Source of the DNA: an uncultured Roseburia sp.
Lineage (GTDB): Bacteria > Bacillota_A > Clostridia > Lachnospirales > Lachnospiraceae
Direction: 5' to 3'
DNA length: 5,219 nt
NCBI GenBank assembly: GCA_900753715.1
Contig: CAAEAE010000047.1
Span: 1-5,219 of the forward strand
Part shown: positions 1 through 5,219 of the stretch, in pieces
Layout of the letters: the number at the start of each line of letters is the position of its first letter
How positions within the stretch are numbered: the first letter of the stretch is position 1
The notes under the pieces: generated by a model
What the model saw: the letters and a program-made list of their open reading frames with translations, nothing else
Told to the model about the DNA's origin: nothing
The model's database searches: none
Made by a program: the position numbers and the translations under genes

Positions 1-2
1 AT

Positions 3-84
3 GGGCAGATTCCCGAGTGGCCAAAGGGGACAGACTGTAAATCTGCTGCAAATTGCTTCGGTGGTTCGAATCCACCTCTGCCCA
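3..84 (+). tRNA. tRNA-Tyr (anticodon GTA)
   Basis: A complete class II tRNA. The acceptor stem pairs GGGCAGA (3-9) with TCTGCCC (77-83), and A84 is the discriminator base. The D stem is CCC (12-14) with GGG (26-28). The anticodon loop CTGTAAA (35-41) carries GTA at 37-39, which reads the tyrosine codons TAC and TAT. A long variable arm, GCA/TGC at 48-50 and 54-56, is as expected for bacterial tRNA-Tyr. The T arm is GGTGG/CCACC (60-64, 72-76) around TTCGAAT. The 3' CCA is not encoded. The first pair of the anticodon stem is an A30-C46 mismatch, where E. coli tRNA-Tyr has G-C. It could be the last gene of a tRNA operon, since a terminator follows within 10 bases and only 2 bases precede it in the window. 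Confidence 0.97.
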
Positions 85-90
85 TATCCT

Positions 91-118
91 AAAATACCGC
101 GTGAGCGGTATTTTTTTT
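91..118 (+). terminator. Rho-independent terminator of the tRNA-Tyr transcript
   Basis: A stem of 10 pairs (AAAATACCGC at 91-100 with GCGGTATTTT at 105-114) closes a GTGA tetraloop and leads into a run of eight T (111-118). It lies 7 bases after the tRNA and separates it from the chemoreceptor gene, so that gene needs its own promoter. Confidence 0.92.
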
Positions 119-120
119 GC

Positions 121-231
121 CCTATGGAAACCTTCATAACATATAATTTCGCAACTTTTCGGGAAAATAAAAAATACATACAAATACCTATGGAAATCCG
201 TGACATAATTTGGTAATATAGCCTATAGAAA
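121..231 (+). repeat. Three-copy direct repeat CCTATRGAAA upstream of the chemoreceptor gene
   Basis: CCTATGGAAA occurs exactly at 121-130 and again at 187-196. A one-base variant, CCTATAGAAA, lies at 222-231. The spacings between copies are 66 and 35 bases. The last copy overlaps the tentative -10 element, so the repeat could be a binding site for a regulator or simply a local duplication. No known protein is assigned to it. Confidence 0.5.
200..229 (+). promoter_or_regulatory. Tentative sigma-A promoter for the chemoreceptor gene
   Basis: GTGACA (200-205; 5 of 6 to TTGACA) is followed after 18 bases by TATAGA (224-229; 4 of 6 to TATAAT). An RNA start near 236 would leave a leader of about 35 bases. 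An overlapping alternative is TGGAAA (191-196), 17 bases, TAATAT (214-219). I looked for the flagellar sigma-28 pattern (TAAA then CCGATAT), which often drives chemotaxis genes in motile clostridia, and did not find it. Confidence 0.4.
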
Positions 232-254
232 GTGGTGAGTCAGGAATCACTATG

Positions 255-262
255 AAGGGGGA
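255..262 (+). promoter_or_regulatory. Ribosome binding site of the chemoreceptor gene
   Basis: AAGGGGGA lies 8 bases before the ATG at 271 and fixes that start. An ATG at 252-254 precedes the site and is in another frame, so it is not the start. malQ carries the same GGGGGA core before its start. Confidence 0.7.
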
Positions 263-270
263 TACAGGCT

Positions 271-2337
271 ATGACGGCAAAAAAGGAGAAGCAGGAGAAA
301 AACACAGTTCCATTTTTTCGGAGAATCCAGTTTAAACTGATAGCGGCGTTTCTGGTACCAGTGGTATTTATTGTGATACTCGGATATGCGTCATTTCAGC
401 AGGCATCAAATGGGATTATTTCATCCTATGAAAATTCGGTCAACCAGACGATGCAGACGATGAACCAGTATCTGTCGCTCGTATTTGATACAGTGCAGTC
501 GAATTATAAGACGTATATCAGCGATGGTACGCTTACACAGTTTTACCGGGGGCTTTATGACAATGATTCGGTTCAGCTGAATTTTATTCCATCTGATTAC
601 ACGTCCACTTTTCAGGGAAATGTGACAAAGGATGCGATGATATCCAACATATATATTATAGCAGATACACATACATCGATTACGACGACCGGGACAACGT
701 CTGAGAAGCTCTATTCTGCATATACGGCAACTGCAGAAGGAGAGCGGGTAAAAGAAGAAAAGGCAAAGTACTTTTTATTTGGCAATCAGAATGAGACGGA
801 TACAGCACTTGGAACAGACAGCAGCAGATACGGTGCCAGAATGGTGCGTCATCTGAATGAGGTAAATGCAATTCTGATTGTAGATATCAGCAAATCGTGC
901 GTGCAGGAGACTCTTGCGAGCCTGGACGGCGGAGAAAACAGTTATACGGCACTTGTGACCTGTGACGGGAACGAGTATATCAATGCACCGTCCGGGGATG
1001 CGCCACAGCAGTTGTTTGTGGGAACCGATTTTTATGAAAATGCGTTAAATTCAGAGAACACAAGCGATTCTTATTATGTAAACTATGAGGGAAAATCCTA
1101 TCTGTTTATTTACTCCAAAATTGACGGCAGGGATGCGATGATTTGCGGGCTGATTCCGGAAGCTAATATTGTGGGACAGTTAGCAGAAATCAAACAATTT
1201 ACCATATTTCTTGTGATTTTGGCGTGTGTCGTTGCGGTCGGCATGGGAAGCCTGATTGCAGGAAGTTATGGAAGAACGATAAACGGTATGATACATAAGC
1301 TCAAAAAAGTCGGGAAGGGAGACCTGACGGTACAGATTACGACGAAGCGGCGTGATGAGTTTGCATTTTTGGCACAGGGTATCAATGACATGGTTGCGCA
1401 CATGAAGCATTTGATTGCAAATGTAACAGATGCCAGCACGGAGTTGTCAGGAGCTGCAGAATGGGTGACAAAATCATCCACTACATTTGCGGAAACATCC
1501 GGAGGCATAAAAAATGCCATTTCAGAGATTGATGAGGGCGTATCAAGACTCGACGAGGATTCTGCGGGGTGCCTTGGACAGATGGACAAGCTGTCTGAGA
1601 AAATCGGTTTTGTATCGTCCAATGCCGAAAACATCAGCAAAATGACAAACGATGCCGGAAGAGCGATTGCAGACGGAATCCATTCCATGGATGCGCTCAA
1701 TGAAAGTGCGGTTTCCACAAGCCGGATTACGGCAGAGGTCATTGAGGCGATTCAGGGACTGGAGGAGAAATCCAAATCCATCGGTCAGATTATCAAGACC
1801 ATCAATGAGATTGCAGAGGAGACAAATCTGTTATCCTTAAATGCCTCCATTGAGGCGGCACGTGCGGGGGAAGCAGGACGCGGCTTTGCAGTTGTGGCAG
1901 AGGAAATCAAAAAGCTTGCAGACCAGTCGCTTCAGTCATCCTCAGAAATCGAGCGGATTGTGAATGAGATTGTGGCAGGTACCGGACAGGTGGTAACGGT
2001 TGCAAGGGAAGCAGAAGATATTGTAAAGAGCCAGGAGACAGCTGTGGGAGAAACCACGCAGGCGTTTGAGCAGATTGATGATAAAGTGGCATCTTTAATG
2101 GAATCTCTGCACCAGATTAATGAGAATGTTGCCAATATGGAGACGGCAAGAGAAACCACGCTTGAGGCGATAACGAGCATATCGGCTGTTTCGGCGCAGA
2201 CGGCATCCGGCTCTGCTACGGTATATGGCGAAGCCAAAAAGCAGGAAAATATGGTCGGGGAACTTGAGGAAGCGGCAGAAATGCTTTCTGCAAAGGCCGA
2301 AGAGCTTGCACAGATGTTACAGAGGTTTACATTATAG
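271..2337 (+). CDS. Methyl-accepting chemotaxis protein with a dCache-like sensor, HAMP and signalling domain
   Basis: A 688-residue transmembrane chemoreceptor that would pass an external signal to the CheA kinase through CheW in polar receptor arrays. A basic N-terminus precedes membrane helix 1 (about 21-42). An extracellular sensor of about 265 residues (43-308) follows, with the long first helix and the overall size of a double-Cache (dCache) domain. Helix 2 spans about 310-332. A HAMP linker (about 333-385) contains [10 protein letters not shown] and a DEF motif. The cytoplasmic coiled-coil hairpin occupies about 390-688, with its tip at 511-552 holding [18 protein letters not shown], then [15 protein letters not shown], the kinase-contact signature. 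There is no CheR-tethering pentapeptide at the end (QRFTL). I could not recognise the usual amino-acid-binding pattern of dCache_1 sensors, so the ligand is unknown. Three cysteines (210, 231, 292) lie in the extracellular part. The gene appears to be transcribed alone: a terminator precedes its leader and another follows it. The family is very secure; the sensor subtype is inferred. Confidence 0.96.
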   Translation: MTAKKEKQEKNTVPFFRRIQFKLIAAFLVPVVFIVILGYASFQQASNGIISSYENSVNQTMQTMNQYLSLVFDTVQSNYKTYISDGTLTQFYRGLYDNDSVQLNFIPSDYTSTFQGNVTKDAMISNIYIIADTHTSITTTGTTSEKLYSAYTATAEGERVKEEKAKYFLFGNQNETDTALGTDSSRYGARMVRHLNEVNAILIVDISKSCVQETLASLDGGENSYTALVTCDGNEYINAPSGDAPQQLFVGTDFYENALNSENTSDSYYVNYEGKSYLFIYSKIDGRDAMICGLIPEANIVGQLAEIKQFTIFLVILACVVAVGMGSLIAGSYGRTINGMIHKLKKVGKGDLTVQITTKRRDEFAFLAQGINDMVAHMKHLIANVTDASTELSGAAEWVTKSSTTFAETSGGIKNAISEIDEGVSRLDEDSAGCLGQMDKLSEKIGFVSSNAENISKMTNDAGRAIADGIHSMDALNESAVSTSRITAEVIEAIQGLEEKSKSIGQIIKTINEIAEETNLLSLNASIEAARAGEAGRGFAVVAEEIKKLADQSLQSSSEIERIVNEIVAGTGQVVTVAREAEDIVKSQETAVGETTQAFEQIDDKVASLMESLHQINENVANMETARETTLEAITSISAVSAQTASGSATVYGEAKKQENMVGELEEAAEMLSAKAEELAQMLQRFTL

Positions 2338-2354
2338 AAAAATCTTTCTATGAT
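2331..2354 (+). other. Inverted repeat over the chemoreceptor stop codon
   Basis: ATTATAGAAA (2331-2340) can pair with TTTCTATGAT (2345-2354) around an AATC loop: ten pairs, one of them G-T. The TAG stop (2335-2337) lies in the left arm. The stem is AT-rich and lacks a T run, so it is not a terminator itself; the real terminator begins 13 bases later. It might protect the mRNA 3' end or be incidental. Confidence 0.4.
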
Positions 2355-2366
2355 AAAAGAAGATAC

Positions 2367-2402
2367 AAAAAACTTCGCACCGATTTGGTTGCGAAGTTTT
2401 TT
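2367..2402. terminator. Bidirectional Rho-independent terminator between convergent genes
   Basis: A perfect 13-pair stem joins AAAAAACTTCGCA (2367-2379) to TGCGAAGTTTTTT (2390-2402) across a 10-base loop. The right arm ends in six T, and the left arm begins with six A, which read as T on the - strand. It can therefore stop transcription of the chemoreceptor gene (stop at 2337) and of the LacI-family gene (stop codon at 2418-2420 on the - strand). Confidence 0.93.
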
Positions 2403-2417
2403 GCGTATTGATAGAAG

Positions 2418-3443
2418 TTACAACGCCGAAAACACTTCCCGCTTTGCCGGTGGCTCATAGCGTGCGGTGGATTCCCGTTCAATCAGGGCTGCACGTATCT
2501 GGGTGCGGCAGATAGGAATGTGGTGTACAAGCGAGTTTAAAACGACGTAGGCACATCTGCCGAGTTCGCTCCGCTCCTGGCGGATTGTGGTCAAAGGTGG
2601 GTCGAGCGTGGCAGCTAACGGGATATCGTCGAAGCCGATAACGCTGATATCCTCCGGAACACGGAAACCGCGCAGCTTGCACTCTGCAATTACACCGGAA
2701 GCAATCAGGTCATTTCCGCAGATAATTGCGGTAGCACCGGCGCCTAAGAAGCTAGGAACATGATATTTTGCGCTGTCGGCGACATAATAGCCGTAAGCGG
2801 TCAGCTCCTCGGCAATCTCAAGACCGTGCGCACGCATACTCTGATAATACGCCTCCTGACGCTGCTCCGACACCATGGAATGAAGGGAACCGTTTAAAAA
2901 TGCAATGCGCTTGTGACCAAGTGTGTAAAGGTGGTGTACGGCTGCATCAATTCCTTCATAATTATCAGTACCGATGTAGCAGACATTCGGATTGGAAGAA
3001 ATATAGTTATCAAACAGTACGGTGGGCATCGTGGTTGTCTCTAACTGTTTCATCCATTCATCGTGCAGGGCAAATCCGACCAGAAAAGCACCACAGAATC
3101 CGTTTTTTAACAGATAAGTGTCGTATTTTTCGGTGAGCTGGAATGACGGAGTGACCGGATGGATGGTGACGTCCCAGTTATGACGGAAAGCATTCTGACG
3201 GAAACCTAAAAGAATCTCGTAGCCAAACGAGCCTGCGGATTCATAATCCATATTTTCTACAAAAACCACGAGCTTGCGGTTTTCTACTTTCTTTGATTTT
3301 TTTGTTGCATAGCCCATCTCTACGGCGGTGTCCAACACCATCTGCCGCAGTTCATCACTAATATCGCTGGCGCCATTTAACCCCTTTGAAACGGTACTTA
3401 CAGATACGCCAAGCCGGTTCGCTATATCCTTTATCGTTGCCAT
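2418..3443 (-). CDS. LacI/GalR-family transcriptional regulator, probable controller of malQ
   Basis: A sugar-responsive DNA-binding repressor of 341 residues, the usual length for the family. The N-terminal helix-turn-helix is textbook (residues 3-24: TIKDIANRLGVSVSTVSKGLNG). The remainder is a periplasmic-binding-protein-like effector domain, with GTDNYEGIDAAVHHL (158-172) then LGHKRIAFLNG (175-185), VPEDISVIGFDDIPLA (262-277), DPPLTTIRQ (281-289) and LIERESTA (320-327). The start at 3443 is preferred over the in-frame ATG at 3485: AGAGGA lies 5 bases upstream of it, MATIKDIA is the normal family N-terminus, and the -10 element overlaps the upstream ATG. The hinge is odd: after GY (44-45) comes ATKKSKKVENRKL in place of the usual PNxxARxL. 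The gene is divergent from malQ, so control of maltodextrin use and of itself is likely. The effector is unknown; a maltodextrin or glucose derivative is only a guess from context. Confidence 0.95.
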   Translation of the reverse strand: MATIKDIANRLGVSVSTVSKGLNGASDISDELRQMVLDTAVEMGYATKKSKKVENRKLVVFVENMDYESAGSFGYEILLGFRQNAFRHNWDVTIHPVTPSFQLTEKYDTYLLKNGFCGAFLVGFALHDEWMKQLETTTMPTVLFDNYISSNPNVCYIGTDNYEGIDAAVHHLYTLGHKRIAFLNGSLHSMVSEQRQEAYYQSMRAHGLEIAEELTAYGYYVADSAKYHVPSFLGAGATAIICGNDLIASGVIAECKLRGFRVPEDISVIGFDDIPLAATLDPPLTTIRQERSELGRCAYVVLNSLVHHIPICRTQIRAALIERESTARYEPPAKREVFSAL

Positions 3444-3448
3444 AACAG

Positions 3449-3454
3449 TCCTCT
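3449..3454 (-). promoter_or_regulatory. Ribosome binding site that decides the LacI-family gene start
   Basis: On the - strand this reads AGAGGA, followed by 5 bases (CTGTT) and the ATG at 3443-3441. No comparable site precedes the ATG at 3485, so the 14 extra N-terminal residues of the longer frame are probably not translated. Confidence 0.8.
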
Positions 3455-3483
3455 GTTTTCTGTAAAATATTTGTTCTGTTTCC

Positions 3484-3512
3484 ATTATATATAAGTGAAA
3501 TCTGATTTACAA
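3484..3512 (-). promoter_or_regulatory. Promoter of the LacI-family gene
   Basis: On the - strand, TTGTAA (3512-3507) is followed after 17 bases by a perfect TATAAT (3489-3484). The RNA would start near 3477, leaving a leader of about 34 bases before the ATG at 3443. The spacer contains the inverted repeat at 3498-3508, consistent with self-repression. Confidence 0.72.
3498..3508. promoter_or_regulatory. Candidate operator 1 (AAATC-T-GATTT)
   Basis: A perfect inverted repeat with 5-base arms around one central base. It sits between the -10 and -35 of the regulator's promoter and overlaps the -35 by two bases. It shares the core AATCNGATT with the repeat at 3551-3561. Assignment to the neighbouring LacI-family protein is inference. 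Confidence 0.45.
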
Positions 3513-3550
3513 GAAGTACAAAAAATCTTTTTAGAAAAGTTTCGGAAAAA

Positions 3551-3561
3551 GAATCGGATTC
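3551..3561. promoter_or_regulatory. Candidate operator 2 (GAATC-G-GATTC)
   Basis: A perfect inverted repeat with 5-base arms around one base, having the same AATCNGATT core as the site at 3498-3508. Their centres (3503 and 3556) are 53 bp apart, almost exactly five helical turns, so two repressor dimers would face the same side of the DNA. It lies about 77 bp upstream of the malQ -35. Confidence 0.45.
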
Positions 3562-3577
3562 ACTCGTGATATTTCAC
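3560..3577. repeat. Nested TCAC/GTGA inverted repeats
   Basis: TCAC (3560-3563), GTGA (3566-3569) and TCAC (3574-3577) alternate, forming two overlapping inverted repeats that share the middle arm. The last arm extends to ATTTCAC (3571-3577), the inverse of GTGAAAT at 3495-3501 in the regulator's promoter. This may be a second type of binding site or part of a larger operator with the adjacent GAATCGGATTC. Confidence 0.3.
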
Positions 3578-3637
3578 AAAAACAATTCCAAAAAACAGTG
3601 AAAAATGGCAAAATCGATATTAAAATGCCCAAATTCG

Positions 3638-3666
3638 TTGACAAAAAACGTTACCGGAGATAAAAT
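3638..3666 (+). promoter_or_regulatory. Promoter of malQ
   Basis: A perfect TTGACA (3638-3643), 17 bases, then TAAAAT (3661-3666; 5 of 6 to TATAAT). Transcription would start near 3673, giving a leader of about 56 bases. This near-consensus sigma-A promoter would be expected to be active unless repressed, which fits a divergent LacI-type repressor. The spacer includes the palindrome AACGTT (3648-3653). Confidence 0.82.
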
Positions 3667-3685
3667 AACCTCAGATACGAAAAAA

Positions 3686-3702
3686 TGCGAAACAAATTCG
3701 CA
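3686..3702 (+). promoter_or_regulatory. Inverted repeat in the malQ leader: candidate operator or mRNA hairpin
   Basis: TGCGAA (3686-3691) and TTCGCA (3697-3702) form perfect 6-base arms around ACAAA. The element lies about 13-29 bases after the predicted RNA start and 14 bases before the Shine-Dalgarno sequence. A LacI-type protein bound here could block RNA polymerase; alternatively the RNA can fold into a small hairpin. Its core does not match AATCNGATT, so it may belong to another regulator. Confidence 0.45.
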
Positions 3703-3716
3703 AGGTAGAAATCACT

Positions 3717-3726
3717 GGGGGAAGGA
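3717..3726 (+). promoter_or_regulatory. Ribosome binding site of malQ
   Basis: GGGGGA (3717-3722) ends 6 bases before the GTG at 3729, a normal distance. The adjacent AAGGA (3722-3726) is only 2 bases from the start and is probably too close to be the main site. The same GGGGGA core precedes the chemoreceptor start. Confidence 0.65.
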
Positions 3727-3728
3727 AC

Positions 3729-5219
3729 GTGGAAGAGAAGAAACTGGTCAGGGGAGCAGGTATCCTTCTGGCAATCACAAGTTTACCATCTTCATATGGA
3801 ATTGGTACATTAGGAGATGCGGCATTCCAGTTTGTAGATCTTCTGGTGGATTTAAAGCAAAGCTACTGGCAGGTCCTTCCAATCGGACCAACAGCCTTTG
3901 GCAACAGCCCGTATCAATCTTATTCTTCCTTTGCAGGAAATCCATATCTGATAGACTTAGATGATTTAGTCAGAGAGGGATTGCTGGAAAGTAAGGAAAT
4001 CCGCAGCTTTAACTGGGGAAGCGATGCAGCAGATATCGACTATGGTATGATTTACGAGAATCGCTTCAAGGTGCTTCGGATGGCGTATGCAAGGTTTGAT
4101 GTGGAGAGTGAAGAATTTCATAACTTCGAGGAGAACGAAGCAGACTGGTTAGATGATTATGCACTCTATACAGCGTTAAAACGTCATTTTGGAGACCGGG
4201 AATGGCAGAGCTGGGATACAGCAGTCCGGGACAGAGACCCGGATACGCTTCGGGAATATCAGAAAATTTTGCACAATGAAATTATGTTTTGTAAGTTTTG
4301 CCAGTATGAGTTTTTTCGGCAGTGGAAAGCACTAAAGGCGTATGCAGGCAGCAGAGGAGTCAGGATTATCGGTGATTTGCCGTTTTATGTAGCGGCGGAC
4401 AGCGTGGATGTCTGGGCGAATCGGGAACTGTTTCTTTTAGAAGCGGACGGAACGCCGAGAGATGTTGCAGGTGCACCTCCGGATGCATTTTCTACAGAAG
4501 GTCAGAAGTGGGGAAGCCCGATTTATGACTGGGATCGCATGGAGGAAGAAAACTACGCGTGGTGGCAGAAACGGATGCATAAGAGCAGAGAACTGTTTGA
4601 TGTCGTCCGTCTGGATCATTTTATCGGAATCGTGAGATACTATATCGTTCCAACCAATGCAGCGAACGCAAGGAACGGAAGGTGGTGCAAGGGACCGGGA
4701 AGAAAACTTACGGATGTCATTGCGGAAGCCTTGGGTGATACGAAGATTATCGTGGAAGATGTGGGACCGAAAACACCGATACCGGGAGTCAGGAAACTGC
4801 TTGCACGAACCGGATGGCCGGGCATCAAGATTTTAATGTTTGCCTGGGAAGATGATACCGCAAACGAACATCTGCCGCATAATTACACCGATACAAATCT
4901 GGTCGTTTACGCAGGAACACATGACAATGAGACGATTGTAGGGTATTTCCGGGACAAGACCGATTACGAACTGGCGTATCTGTATGAGTATCTGAATATC
5001 AAATCCAAAGAGGAAATATCGGATGCACTTATCCGAACCGCATATGCGAGTATCGCAGATGTGGCGATTATACAGATGCAGGATTTGATGAAACTGGGAA
5101 ATGAAGCCCGGATGAACGTTCCATCCACCGTGGGAAGCAACTGGAGGTGGAGAATCGGAACCGACACCCTGAGTGAAGAACGCAGGGCATGGATAAGGAC
5201 ACTGGCAGCGTTTTACCGC
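3729..5219 (+). CDS. malQ: 4-alpha-glucanotransferase (amylomaltase, GH77), 3' end cut by the window
   Basis: A cytoplasmic GH77 enzyme that moves alpha-1,4-glucan segments between maltooligosaccharides and releases glucose, in maltodextrin or glycogen metabolism. The frame is open for 497 codons from a GTG start. No in-frame ATG or GTG lies between that GTG and the upstream stop at 3666-3668, and the N-terminus GILLAITSLPSSYGIGTLG (11-29) matches the family. Substrate-site motifs include PIGPTAFGNSPYQS near the N-terminus and FSTEGQKWGSPIY (254-266). The catalytic set is complete: nucleophile Asp296 in VRLDHF with Arg294, acid/base Glu343 in VEDVG, and Asp399 in GTHDNET. ARMNVPSTVGSNWRWR is near the C-terminus. 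The usual DHFRGF is DHFIGI here, which I take as a clade variant. GH77 amylomaltases are about 500 residues long, so only a few codons plus the stop should be missing. It is divergent from the LacI-family gene and probably controlled by it. Confidence 0.96.
   Translation, partial: MEEKKLVRGAGILLAITSLPSSYGIGTLGDAAFQFVDLLVDLKQSYWQVLPIGPTAFGNSPYQSYSSFAGNPYLIDLDDLVREGLLESKEIRSFNWGSDAADIDYGMIYENRFKVLRMAYARFDVESEEFHNFEENEADWLDDYALYTALKRHFGDREWQSWDTAVRDRDPDTLREYQKILHNEIMFCKFCQYEFFRQWKALKAYAGSRGVRIIGDLPFYVAADSVDVWANRELFLLEADGTPRDVAGAPPDAFSTEGQKWGSPIYDWDRMEEENYAWWQKRMHKSRELFDVVRLDHFIGIVRYYIVPTNAANARNGRWCKGPGRKLTDVIAEALGDTKIIVEDVGPKTPIPGVRKLLARTGWPGIKILMFAWEDDTANEHLPHNYTDTNLVVYAGTHDNETIVGYFRDKTDYELAYLYEYLNIKSKEEISDALIRTAYASIADVAIIQMQDLMKLGNEARMNVPSTVGSNWRWRIGTDTLSEERRAWIRTLAAFYR

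Noticed and set aside
142..147. Perfect TATAAT before the chemoreceptor gene
   Set aside because: There is no acceptable -35 at 16-18 bases upstream, where the tRNA terminator tail lies, and no TG extension.
1..216. A 71-codon + frame starting at the first base
   Set aside because: Its first third lies in the tRNA-Tyr gene and it crosses the terminator; there is no ribosome site and no protein-like composition.
119..270. Possible c-di-GMP riboswitch before the chemoreceptor gene
   Set aside because: Such riboswitches are common before chemotaxis genes in clostridia, but the conserved core and tetraloop-receptor pattern are absent, and the leader after the likely RNA start is too short.
1266..1742. 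A 158-codon - strand frame inside the chemoreceptor gene
   Set aside because: It is a shadow of the coiled-coil coding sequence on the opposite strand, with no ribosome site or recognisable domain; the + strand frame is unmistakable.
2768..3136. A 122-codon + frame antisense to the LacI-family gene
   Set aside because: Low-complexity translation rich in Arg, Ser and His, no ribosome site, and fully inside a clear gene.
3495..3508. Possible CcpA catabolite-response (cre) site
   Set aside because: TGAAATCTGATTTA lacks the central CG and differs from the cre consensus at three fixed positions; it is better explained as the AATCNGATT repeat.
3630..3700. Direct repeat CAAATTCG at 3630-3637 and 3693-3700, 63 bp apart
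   Set aside because: The spacing is close to six helical turns, but an 8-base repeat is expected by chance in 285 bp of AT-rich DNA and the copies are not symmetric.
3605..3964. A 119-codon + frame across the malQ promoter and start
   Set aside because: It covers the TTGACA/TAAAAT promoter and overlaps the conserved malQ N-terminus in another frame; its ATG lacks a ribosome site.

Overview
The window looks like a chromosomal segment from a motile, gut-type member of the Lachnospiraceae (Firmicutes, Clostridia; Roseburia/Agathobacter-like). This rests on the style of the proteins: the chemoreceptor tip and C-terminal half, the LacI-type regulator, and the DHFIG-type variant of 4-alpha-glucanotransferase. 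Moderate GC content, U-tract hairpin terminators and G-rich Shine-Dalgarno sequences agree with it. The assignment is inference; no database was searched.

Layout from left to right: (1) a complete tRNA-Tyr(GTA) gene on the + strand at 3-84, followed at once by an intrinsic terminator (91-118). (2) A 150-bp leader with three copies of a CCTATRGAAA repeat, a tentative sigma-A promoter and a G-rich ribosome binding site. (3) A 688-residue transmembrane methyl-accepting chemotaxis protein on the + strand (271-2337), whose stop codon lies in a small hairpin. (4) A strong symmetric terminator (2367-2402) serving the chemoreceptor gene and the convergent gene that follows. (5) A LacI/GalR-family regulator on the - strand, best started at 3443 (341 residues) rather than at the longer reading frame beginning at 3485. 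(6) A 285-bp divergent control region with a good promoter in each direction and several inverted repeats that are candidate operators. (7) malQ, a GH77 4-alpha-glucanotransferase on the + strand, starting with GTG at 3729 and running off the right edge after 497 codons, probably within a few codons of its natural end.

Functionally, the regulator and malQ form a divergent pair typical of local control of maltodextrin/starch-oligosaccharide use. A pair of matching AATCNGATT inverted repeats lies 53 bp apart, close to five helical turns, and one copy sits inside the regulator's own promoter; this suggests autoregulation, possibly with looping. The chemoreceptor converges on the regulator and is insulated by the terminator, so there is no evidence that it belongs to the same operon; its ligand is unknown. 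I see no mobile element, CRISPR array or clearly new multi-gene system. The most interesting material is the cis-regulatory architecture between the regulator and malQ, together with the regulator's unusual hinge.
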